Below are positions 26,140-36,800 of a stretch of 64,000 nucleotides of DNA, in pieces (position 1 is the stretch's first letter; each line of letters starts with the position of its first letter). The notes beneath the pieces were generated by a model. It had not been told where the DNA came from. It made no database searches and was given only the letters and a program-made list of their open reading frames with translations. Origin of the DNA: Ophiura sarsii (lineage: Eukaryota; Echinodermata; Ophiuroidea; Amphilepidida; Ophiuridae); the NCBI GenBank assembly GCA_035610835.1, contig CM069457.1, positions 17,268,149 through 17,332,148 on the forward strand, read 5' to 3'. A program made the translations under genes and the position numbers.

Positions 26140-26278
26140 AAGGGCTCAGCAGACTCCACAATGCTCAAACTCGTTGCGCTCTCACACATGCGTCGTAGCT
26201 CCACCACAACAAAATGACCGTGATTGGTCAACGGTGGTCAACGCTTGCGCTCAGCGTTGTGGAGTCTGCTGAGCCCTT
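26140..26278. mobile_element. 139-bp TIR element
   Basis: The ends AAGGGCTCAGCAGACTCCAC and GTGGAGTCTGCTGAGCCCTT are perfect inverted repeats. Flanking tagtc occurs on both sides (26135-26139, 26279-26283), a possible 5-bp TSD. The inside is CpG-rich for this window and contains two ggtcaacg words. Confidence 0.7.
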
Positions 26279-26540
26279 TAGTCTTAGTTATTACGAACTA
26301 GTTATAGTCTAATTAATAATTGAATGAACAATTTTGGAATAGCGTTCTGTGTAAACAAGTTCAACTTCAAGCTTGTGCACAAATCCCCGTGCTAGCTAGC
26401 AAGTAGCGTAGCGATACATCATTATCAATCGCATATCTCGTAGCTCTGCGTAAAGTGCGTATACGCTAATGGGAACTTGTTCGTTCAATATTTAATCAAA
26501 CTATATTATACTATAAAATTAAGTATATTATTACAAATTA

Positions 26541-27001
26541 GGCCAAATTAAATTAATTGTTTGTCTCGAAGCTCCTCTCCTGTTGTAAAACTAATGCGGA
26601 ATGCGGTTTTTTTTCAAGTTTTTTTTTATTATTTTTTTAAAATATAAAATATTGAAATCCTTGTAAAAGTGAACTTTTGTATTTAAGATGATGTGATCAA
26701 TGAAAATCTGAAAAATCGGTGAAATTTTCAGATTTTTTTTTTTTTTTTGAAAAAGAAAAAAAAAGAGAAAAACAAGTTTTTTTAAGATTTTTGTTTTTCT
26801 AATGCGCATCAATAGGCTATATCTTGCTAGACGTCCCGTACGGAATAAACCGTGTACTACAACAACACATTTTAATTGGTATGACTATGAGCATGCGCAA
26901 ATCAGTTACGGGACGTCTAGCAAGACATTGCCCATCAATAAACTGCACCAATAAACTAACCGCGCGGGAGCTTTGAGACAAACAATTAATTTAATTTGGC
27001 C
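26541..27001. mobile_element. PIF/Harbinger-like MITE, GGCCAAA-ended family, copy with nested insert
   Basis: The TIRs start GGCCAAATTAAATTAATTGT and the complement ends ATTTGGCC. Flanks are TTA on both sides (26538-26540, 27002-27004). It is closely related to 59893-60205 (shared ttgtaaaactaatgcggaat, atgatgtgatcaatgaaaat, ctaatgcgcatcaata). A 118-bp element interrupts it at 26815-26932. Confidence 0.85.
26815..26932. mobile_element. 118-bp hAT-like MITE nested in Harbinger-like MITE
   Basis: The imperfect TIRs are ggctatatcttgctagacgt and the complement of acgtctagcaagacattgcc. The TSD catcaata is present at 26807-26814 and 26933-26940. The related uninterrupted element at 59893-60205 has a single gcatcaataaacg at about 60147, the empty site. 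Confidence 0.85.
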
Positions 27002-27353
27002 TTATGTATTTATATTTTTTAATTTGTAGGCCTAGCCTAGCCTAGGCTAGGCCGAGGCTAAAGTTGTTTGTAATATTAAAATAATATTTTTTTATTAAGC
27101 TTTTTATTTGTGAAATTGTGTATATTTTATTTTTTGAACATACAAAATATTTTATTCTCCAATCACACGGAATGGTAGTGCTGCTGAACCCTTAAGTTAA
27201 GTGTCTAGAAGCCTAGAAGGTTGAATGCTAATGACTGTACACTAAGCTAAAATTGCTTAGAATCCACCGAACAGTGCATGCCGAATTCAACAGACCTGTC
27301 AAGAAGTTCGGGGAGTGAACGCCCTCGCGCGATTTGTACCGATTTGTAAACAC

Positions 27354-27386
27354 AACCAATCAATTTGACGTCACGACCATCTTGTT
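27354..27386 (+). promoter_or_regulatory. striatin promoter elements: CCAAT box, CRE, YY1-like word
   Basis: CCAAT at 27356-27360, the full palindrome TGACGTCA (CRE; CREB/ATF site) at 27366-27373, and CCATCTTG (reverse of the YY1 core) at 27377-27384 are clustered 220-250 bases upstream of the striatin ATG, in the orientation of the gene. No TATA box is evident, which is usual for a broadly expressed gene. The transcription start is not visible from sequence alone. Confidence 0.5.
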
Positions 27387-27576
27387 CACAGTAGACGATT
27401 TCTATTTTTATAATGAAATTTAATCGTTTTTAAATAAACAATCCAAAAATCTAAATTTGCTATTTGACGTACCTTTTTTTTATTAATTGTCATGAATGTA
27501 GTGACTTACTGGCAATGTTCATAATTCAAAAGAAAGAAATATGCAATATTTGTGAACGAGGCCGCATAATTTAGTC

Positions 27577-27587
27577 AAGATGGCGGA
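27577..27587 (+). promoter_or_regulatory. YY1-like AAGATGGCGG word overlapping uORF start
   Basis: AAGATGGCGGA matches the YY1 core (AAGATGGCGGC type), which in animal promoters often lies just downstream of the transcription start and can overlap an ATG. Here the ATG inside the word is the uORF start. The binding site and the uORF are thus the same bases. Confidence 0.45.
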
Positions 27588-27597
27588 TAGTGCATAG
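27580..27597 (+). CDS. upstream ORF (MADSA, stop) in striatin 5' leader
   Basis: ATG GCG GAT AGT GCA TAG is a five-codon ORF. Its ATG has an optimal context (A at -3, G at +4) and its stop ends 8 bases before the striatin ATG at 27606. It is in a different frame (offset 26). If the transcription start is upstream, ribosomes would meet this ORF first and would need to re-initiate or leaky-scan to make striatin. Whether it is in the mRNA is not shown. Confidence 0.5.
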   Translation: MADSA

Positions 27598-27605
27598 TGA
27601 AAAAA

Positions 27606-27815
27606 ATGGAAAACGATACAGGACCACCTCAGAATCACATCAACCAGCTAAATGCTGGGATGTCTTCTGCAATGAACAGTATACCAAATAAACAACCAGA
27701 CGATCACCTACGATCTAACTATACAATCCCTGGAATATTACATTTTATTCAACATGAATGGGCGCGTTTTGAAATGGAACGTGCCCAGTGGGAAGTTGAA
27801 CGAGCTGAACTTCAG
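27606..27815 (+). CDS. STRN: striatin coding exon 1 (residues 1-70)
   Basis: This exon starts at ATG 27606, in a strong context (A at -3, G at +4), and ends at 27815 before gtaagc in phase 0. Residues 1-38 are a low-complexity, Asn/Pro-rich leader with no family conservation that I recognise. Residues 39-70 are the hallmark striatin block: YTIPGILHFIQHEWARF, then MERAQWEVERAELQ. The aromatic spacing F47, W52, F55 fits the caveolin-binding pattern described for striatins, and the Glu/Arg-rich heptads begin the coiled coil. Residues 2-69 contain two other Met codons (M19, M23) before the conserved block. ATG 27606 is preferred because it is the first in frame after an upstream stop. Confidence 0.95.
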
Positions 27816-30800
27816 GTAAGCTCTGCAGAAATGTCATCTGATGTCAGATACAAATTTCGACCCAAATTCATGTTTTTAGTGCCATTGAATGTGTGAAAAT
27901 GCCTTGACAAGAATAACTAGACTTGTAGAAATCTACTGGCTTATTTCTACTGTCAAATTTAACTCGTAAATGGGAATAAACTCAATATGATCACAAGAAA
28001 AACATCAGCACTCAGTCGGATTTTTAGTGACTGATCTGATGTCACTGTCAGTCAACTGTCAAGTCAATGTTAATTGTTATCATCATTCATGTCATTGATT
28101 TGATGTTGTGAACTTGTGATTGTTTACCAATTACAAGTTATTGAGTCATTCATTGTGCATTGCATAATAAAGACGAGAGGCATTGGTTGACTATATGAGA
28201 ATACAATGGGAATGCTTTACTGCAAAGCAAAAGCCAAATTATAAATATCGCCACAACTTCAAGTTCAACTGCAACTCGACTTGCTGCAAAAAGAATAGGT
28301 CGCCCCGGTCATCTTGGTATTTTTTTACATCTGGGTCGTTTGCCGTTGACAACAAAGCAAAAAGATTTAACACAAGCTTAAGTTAAGTTCACAGCCTCAC
28401 TCGATCACTAGGTCAGAACGATCTTGGTTGTGTAAAGAAGTTTGTACACTTCTTTACACAACCAAGATGGTTCCTAGTGATCGAGTGAGGCTGTGAACTT
28501 AAGCGACTGTTGTTTACAATTACATAGCATTATTTCCAAATTTTGCAAAATGTTATGCCCAATTTTCGGTCTTGCAACTGATTGCTGTGTATAGGTTGGG
28601 TTGGGGCGGACCTACGTCATGCCGGTGAAAACAATCAAATGCCGGTGAAAACAAAATCAACTTGTGCAGATCAATCGATTAAGGCAACCACACATTGCGC
28701 CTACTGCGAATCAAGTGCGTAACGCTCAGCGTTGAGTGCGTGCCTGGAATGTTTTGCTTTTGAACACTGGTTGCCAAGCAAATTTGCTAAAAATAACTCG
28801 GAAGTGCCCGTATGTCCACGCCGTCCTATATAACTAAATATGATAACATAGTATGCAGAGCAATCCCATGAGCAAATGTTCTGTTCGATGGTACCATTTC
28901 AAGGAGGTACAAAAGGGGCTATATTTTGGCCATTTTAGTCATGGCGCAATCTGAAATTTGTTGACTTTAATGTTGTTTGTTGTCAACGGCATGTGATGTC
29001 ATTCCGTGCCAACCTATAGCCTAGGGCATGATAGCAGGGCTCACATTAATCAAGGCAATTGCCTTCAATGCCCCACCTAGTTGCCTTGATGCCCTCAATT
29101 TCTGCCTGTTTTCACTCCATTCAAAAGTACATAGGCTAATTGCCTAGATAAAGTTGGTGCCCATTCAAATTGCCTTAAATTGCATGCCCTCTTCATTTCT
29201 TATTTTGAGGCCTGCATGATAGGCTAGTCCCAATAGTGTTAACAAGAGTCACATAACTTGTCATTGACTTCCGACGTTTTGAAAATGACATTTTGAAATC
29301 ACCATTTTCATATCAAAATCAAATAATTCATACGAAGCAAAATGCCCTCTAAAATAAATTAAATAATAATATATGGGTATGTCCATGAAGTTGGGCCAAA
29401 AAGTGTGACATGAGGTCAAAATTTCAAAATTGTTCAATTGTTAATCTGATATTATTTTTAGGTCCGACAATATCCATACTTTTGAAAAATAGTGAACTTT
29501 TTCCTCTCAAGTATGAAAATAATCATTGATTGCAGGTTAGTTTCAGGTTATTATGGTAAAAATACCTATGCTACATGGACACCATTCTGACACTTCTCCC
29601 TTGCATTATTTTTAAAAAGTTCAGGTTACTCACCATTCTTATATAGATTTATATTGCACTTTCATGGTCAGATTCATAAAAGCACACAATTGATACTACT
29701 CTACATCACAAAAAGTGATATGATGCTTTGCAAATTGAGGGTTGTGGGGTAATTTGGTTCAAGCCTTTTTGATGTAGTATTTATGTCTGTAATCAATAAG
29801 GATTGCTTCTGACACACATATTTTGTATAATTTTATCATCACTGATAACTGTTTAACTGATTTAGCAACATTACAATTAAATAAAAAGTAAAAGCTTCTG
29901 TCCATACGGCTAAACATACAAGACATTTACCTGATGCTACATGGACACCATGTCCTGTAGCATAGGTATAAATTCTATTGTTTTACAGATAACTAACATA
30001 AAATGAAGTAAGACACATTTCACTTCCTCTTTATATCAATAGCCACTACAATTACTACTAAAAATAAGAGTGATGTATAGAATTTTTTTAATTTGATACC
30101 CAATATCTACATGTACTTGATTACCGGCACTACATGGACACAGTGTCCATGTAGCATCAGGTACATTGTTTTGGTAAAAATGGTATCAAATATTGTGAGA
30201 TATCTCACTAAAAACTGTCATGTTATGTTATTTCCCATATATTTTCAAGTAGAATTGAAATATTTGAAAAAGAATTATGGGTGCCATCATTATAAACTAA
30301 TTACCTTGTCCCTAAGCTACATGGTAATACCGGCACTACAGGTGGACACCTCGCTTGTTTTCAGTTTTTTTGCTGTCTTTAATAAAACCAATTACCCCAA
30401 AACTGGTCCCAATGAGAACCTCTAGTAAAACACTTAATTGCAGGGAGCCATTCATTTCAGTATGTGAAAGGATCTTTTTACTTGAGAGGGGCAATCATTG
30501 TAAATGTACCTATGCTACACCGGACACCTCATCAAAAATCAGTGACGTTTCCTCAAATAATTTTAAAATAACATCATCTATGGGTACAGTTGTTGTTCAA
30601 ACTTTCTTATGAATGTGATACGGTAATTTAGGACCCAAAATCAGTGGGTTCAAATGTCATCTGTGTTGTTGGTGAGCTTAAAATACCGATGCTACATGCT
30701 TTTTTGGGGTGGACTCCTTTCTGTAGCATAGGTATGGCAATTTCCCGAAGACATTATATCAAATTGGCCGATTTCTGTTCTGTCATAATCTACTTAAAGG

Positions 30801-33800
30801 TGAATTGGAACATATATTCATAGATTATGTAGTAATTTTATGATTTTATGACATTTATATTTACAAAATTATGTTTTGCATTTTTTCTATTTTCATGTCA
30901 CACTTTTTTGACTAAAAAAGGGCCGGACACCAACTATTAATGAAGCATAAAAAAAATTACACGGGAGCTATAACTTTCATTTGACTTTTAAAAGACATGT
31001 TAGTATGAGGTCTTTCTAAATTATATTACTTGTGAAAATAAACTTCAGGCAAACTGTCAGAAAATGCATTTATCCTACACAAATCAGCACAATTTCTTAA
31101 ATTGCCCAACTTCATGGACATACCCATATATTGTTCCTGGTACTTCTAATAATATAATATGAGGGTCATGAATTTTAATGCTGTTGTCGAGATCTTTTTT
31201 TCATGTCGACATGTTGCTATTTTTAGAATCTCGATATCGACATGATGTCCAAATATTATGATCCAAATACCAAGCCGATCGAATTAAAAGAAAACAGTGT
31301 TGAAAAATGGTTAGTTTTGATAAGAATGAATTTAAATTTTAGTATAAGATAGATAGGTTAGGAGTAAACTAAGGCTGTGAATGCACGGGTAGTTTCATAT
31401 CCGGGTACCCGACCCGTTTTTCGGGCGGGTACCCGAAAATATACACTAACAAAAAAATGGGGAAAAAAAGAAGAATTTTAAGGGGTTTTTTTTATTTTTT
31501 AAGTTTTTTTTTTTAAGTACCGTATTATCCCTATTAAGCGCCCAGGGCGGTTAGCAAGTCATTTTGGGTGGGCGCTTATTATGTTACCTTTTTTAAACTA
31601 ATTTCTAAAGCGTACTAAATAAAATGCACAAGTGGTCATTTGACGATGCTGACCATTTGATGGTCATTTGAAGATGCTGACCATTTGATGTAGGCCTACT
31701 AAATACAATGTACTTGTAAGTGGTAATTTGAGAAGGCTGACCACTTGACGTACTAACGAAAATGTACAATTGGTCATTTGAGGAGGCTGACCATTTCATG
31801 TACTAAATGAAATATATGTAGAAGTGGTCATTAGGATGCTGACCATTTGAAAAGGTGGGCGCTTAGGCCAAAAAAAAAAGAAGGTTTGTCTCAGATGACA
31901 TGAGAGACTGAAAATCTAATGCGGTCTGCGGATTTTTTTTTTGATTTTTTTTCTTCAATTTAGACCTGATCGTCATTTGTTTGGTCAAAAAGTTGGATTT
32001 TGCAAGATTTTTTTGAGAAAATTGAAAAAGAAAAAAAATTGGAAAAAAAATTGAACAAAAAATTGGAAAAAAAAAAAAAATGAAAAGAAAAAAAAATGCC
32101 ACTAAAACAAAAGCTTACGCGGGCGGTTTCGGGAATGCGCGCGGGTCATCTGAGACAAACTTTTTTTTTTTTGGCCTTATAAGGGATTGTTTGTTGGTAC
32201 ATTTGTAGTCATTGAGAAAAACAGGGGTGGGCGCTTATAAGGTCCTGGGCGTTTAATAGGGATAATACGGTACAAATGTGTCCCCACAATGACACATAAT
32301 GGGTCAGGGTCAGTAGAGGTCATTTGGGGGACAGATTTGCGCCGAAATTCTGACCCTGGCGCGGGAATAGGGCGATCGAAATTCAAGCCAGTATTTTTTG
32401 GAAATAGGAACAGTTTGAGATATTTAACCAATGTATATTAAACATGATATCTGAAGCAAAAATATTACTAATTTCTGGCTGTTTTCTTGAAGTTGAAAAA
32501 ACATAAAGATGGCCACATTTTGTGTTGGTGAGATGTTAACTTATAGGTTATAGGCAGTAAAATAATGTAATCCATATTTTTCACACTTGAGAAAACTTTC
32601 AAAGGGTGAAAAATTATCAAAAGTGAAAGGTATTTCACCCTTTGTATGGGGTGAGTGATAATTGATAACATGTACCAGGCTTTGCCGTTTGAAATTGGCA
32701 GGGGAGCTTTTAATCGCTCTCCTGAAGTGCTCTAGGAGAGCACTAGGAGAGCATTTTAAAAGCTCCCCCGGAATAATCGAGGAGAGCAATTTATGACCAA
32801 TGTGAAACGTTGGATTATGTCGCTGATCGGCTTTCCCTGTTTATAGTAATGTTGTAAATTTCTGTTTAATGAACTATCCGTTTAAACTATTTAAAAAAAG
32901 GCGTTTAACCCTTTAAACGTATTTGTATTCATAAATAAATGAATTCTGCACTATATCGAATAGATAGATATGCCAGTTATTTGCATTGATTTCATTGCGA
33001 TCGCGATCGTCACATTTCGTTAGTCCGCCATTTTTATTCTTAGTCTAAATCCTCAGTCAGTCGTTTAACAATATCGATATAATGCATGTATGAAAGGCCA
33101 TGTTGATTTCTACCGGGTTTCTATTTCTAGAAACGTTATCGTAATAATTTTGACATACTTGGTACAACAAGGCCGTTCCGACCGGATTTTTTGGGGAATT
33201 TATTTCTAGAAACGTTATCGTATTTATATTTGGTACAACAAGGCTGTAATGGTTGGTATGGAATGAGAATTATGAGTAAGCTTTACTTGTTTACCTAAAA
33301 TTTAGTCGGACAATTAAGGAGCGCGATAAAACGCGCGACCAGAAATGGGTTAAGGAGCGCACTAGGCGCGCGATCGCTCTCGCGTGCCTCAAACGGCAAA
33401 GCCTGATGTACATGTTGTGAAATAGCCCTAGACCTAAAGACAGCTAGGTGTTACTTTTTGGTAGCCATTAAGGAAGGGGGGGGGGGGGGGGGGGTAGTGG
33501 CACTTATGAGATAATATGGTAGGCCTTTTGCACAGTTTGACAGGTTTAAAAGTCTTAAAAACTGATGCAAAAGAGGTAGTTTCATCACACAATTTGAGTA
33601 TCCAATTGCAACAGTGAATTGTCCACATGGATGCTCAGGGTCAGAATTTCGAGGAGAATCCATTCTCGCAAAGATTCCCGCCAGTAAAGTTGCGAGAATC
33701 CATGTTGATTCTCGTAGAGATATTCTGTCTACACATAATTTGAATGGAGGAGAATCCATAAATTCTCGCAAAATCCTCTGCAGGAATCTAAATGGATTCT

Positions 33801-36800
33801 TGTAACCTTTGACGAAATTCTGACCCTGGATGCTCAACAGGTAACCTAAGGACAGGGATTTTGCGCTTTTTAAAAGCACTAAAGTGCTGCTTGATTTGGG
33901 AAAAAGTGCTTTTTGGAGCAAAGGTGCTTTTTTTTTAGTTAAAAGGTGCTTTTTTCACCAAAATTATGCCATGCGTTAAAAATAAATCCAAATCCAAAAG
34001 CGCGATTATAATGCATGTTCCCATGTTGACATATTTCTTTTTTCGTTGTCAAAGCCATCATTTTTCATTCAAAACTACATTCAAACTATACAAGTGCAGC
34101 CACAGTTATGTAACTTGTTGATTTTTAGGTAAATGGGCATTATTTGTTAAACATTTAGACAATTTTTGAAGAAAAAAATGCTGTGTGATGAAAAAGTGCT
34201 TTTTGGGGCAAAAGGTGCTTTTTTGGGTGCTTCTGCGCTTTTGAGCATTTTCCCTGTCCCTAAGGTAACCTTTAAAACACTGAAAAGTGTTCAAGAATTC
34301 TATCGGATTATCACAATTTATTATTGATTATCCTTGTGAGAATACACTCTTGGATTCTGACTAAATTCCAGGCAATTATCAGTGTCAATCAGTTTTATTT
34401 TAACAGCATCATTGTTCAATAAAAACATGGGTAAGAATATTTAGCTTGTTTTGTTCATAAAATACTTACAGAAATGCTGGGAAATTACGAGTTAAACTTT
34501 TTTCCAGCCATGATTATACATGAATATTGAATAGGATGTGGTCTTTATTATTTAAGTCAAATGGCCTGACCTTATAAGGCCAACCTACTTAGTATTGACC
34601 TAGATATCAAGTATAATTAGCAGTTACTGGACTGTGTTAATGAGATTAAGTACATCATGTAACCAGTATAATACAGTTCCTGATTAAAGGATTAATCTTA
34701 TAAGTGCTTTACAAAGTAGAGGTCTCCATCTATTGAATAGAACGCTAGCAGTGTTGCCAATACTGCGGGAGTTGGCCTACTTTTAACCCCTGCGCCACAG
34801 CAACAACAAAAAAGTGGTGCCGCGGCGTGTAAAAGGTTGGGCTTCCTATGTATTTTCTTGGGCTACTTTTTGTCGTGAGCTGTGGCCTGGAGGGCACTTG
34901 CGCTGTGGATTGGGACACATTTTAGTTGGCAACACTGGTTGTAAATTAAAGGTGGGGTGGGGGGGGGGGGGTACTATAAAAGTAAAGATTTTCACGCTCG
35001 ATACAGCTGCCACGAAAATGTTAACACATGTGTGCAAATATTTTCCTTTAATTGCATAGGTCTATAATTGGGATACGGTAAAGCTACAAATCACAAATTT
35101 GTAAACATGCAGAACAGTTAAAAATCGGAAAAGTGTGAACAATTAATCACATGAAAATTACCACTTTTACAGTACTGTAAATCTTGTAATTTATAAGAAA
35201 TCATTATTTAATTAATTACAATAGATCTTCTACGAAATGGTTTACTGATGAAAATATGGATTTGTCTGGGACTATAAAATGTGACATTTCTTAAAATAAT
35301 TGATTGGAATAAAATGTAAAAAGATAAATCCAACGGAACCAGGAACAAAACACTCCCAGGAGTGAAAAACTAATACAAGATTGGTTGGTATTTTATTTTT
35401 AGGGAATTATGTGGTTCTGAAAATAATACTATAATAATATTACCGTTCTCTAGAGAAGTTTTGGCATAATTCTGTTATACCCTACACACCAACATCGGTA
35501 GTATGCGTCTTTCTTAAAAATCACGCACTATGAATACCCCTGTGAAGGGTATAACAGAATTACTCCGAACAGGCCTCAAATTAAGAAATGAAAAGAAATG
35601 ATAAGGGCAAGCAATTTAAGACAATTTGAAAGGGGCACCAAGGCAATTATGTACTTTTGAATGGAGTGAAAATAGCCAGAAATGGAGGGCATCTAGGCAA
35701 CTAGGTGGGGCATCAAAGGTAATTGCCTTTGATGCCTTCGATTAATTTGAGGCCTGACTCTGAAGTTTTAATAAGAAAGATAGAAATTCGTAGACAATTC
35801 CTGGCATTTCCCTTCACCCCCTCCTTATTAATACTTCAAGCAGTAGGACTAAAAGAAACCACCTTTTTATTGTTGTTTCATTCATTAAAACCCTAACACT
35901 CCCCTCATACTTTCCTAGGACAACTGCCATATACCTCAAAATACCACAACACTCTTGTACATAGACAGCCAAATACCCCAAAATACCACAAAATTCTGCT
36001 GGAGTACTTTGTGGTCTTTGGTCATGCATGCACATATCCAGTACTAGGTAAAAGATGGTTACATACCATATACCACAATATACTCCAGGACTCTTGCACA
36101 CAGAAAACCAAATACCCCAATATACCACAGCATACTGTTGTGGTATATACCAAAATACCATGTGTGTTTCATATGCATCAACACCCATATACCCCAAAAT
36201 ACCACGATATCGTAGCACATAGAGTACCAAATACCCCAAAATACCACAAGCATTTGAGATGTGTGTGGAATACCAAATACCCCAAAATACCACAAGAAGG
36301 CAACTTGTGGTATTTTGGGGTATATGGTAGTGTTAGGGTTTAAAAGAATGAGTGCCCAGATTATGAAGATATTGATAATTTTCCTTACACTTTAAAACAT
36401 GTGGGGAAAGAATCAATAGCAATCTTCTAATTGTCTCTCTGTCTTTCTCTCTGTGTTCTTTTTCTAGGCACGTATCGCATTTTTACAAGGGGAGCGTAAA
36501 GGTCAGGAGAATCTTAAACATGACCTGGTGCGGAGGATAAAAATGTTGGAATACGCACTCAAACAGGAGAGGTAAGTCTTGTCAGGTTTTTACCAAAGAA
36601 GATTTTTTCTTCAGGGTTTCAACTCTGCTTTTTAGGCCAAACAAAGAAGAAAGTCTGTCTCAGAAACATTGTGCAAAAAAGCTAAGTGCTGTGCAATTTA
36701 AAAAAAAAAATAGGCTATGAGGTATGCATTTTTTGGTGCTATTTTTTGTTGTTGCTTATCCAAGCTTACAGAGAACTTTGTTTAACTTTTTTAGCCCCCA

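Larger units (their letters stand above)
31371..32350. mobile_element. interrupted hAT-like MITE (AAGGCTGTGA family) with nested insertions
   Basis: The left end aaggctgtgaatgcacgggt and gggtacccg repeats (31371-31437) match the intact element at 37779-38143. The continuation, acaaatgtgtccccacaatg to gaggtcatttggggga (32272-32330), matches that element's middle. Between them lies the TA-flanked element 31520-32270. The right end of this copy is missing or degraded. Confidence 0.72.
27816..36467 (+). other. striatin intron 1
   Basis: This 8.65-kb intron holds no convincing coding sequence on either strand. It contains a 120-bp hairpin (28383-28502), a hAT-like MITE (29035-29214), a 1.75-kb TIR element (29375-31126), a nest of elements (31371-32350), a 730-bp TIR element (32676-33405), a 10-bp-TSD element (33638-33826), hAT-like elements (33852-34257, 35570-35756) and a minisatellite-bearing inverted repeat (35888-36343). 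The stretches 27816-28382, 28503-29026 and 34266-35466 show nothing I can name. Confidence 0.85.

Noticed and set aside
33479..33496. homopolymer G/C tracts (also 41628, 50190, 51387, 51527, 56396) as G-quadruplex signals
   Set aside because: They are single uninterrupted runs, common in this DNA and prone to sequencing error, so I draw no functional conclusion.
35814..36343. frames of 110-159 codons on both strands
   Set aside because: They are overlapping translations of the ataccccaaaataccaca minisatellite; no family similarity.
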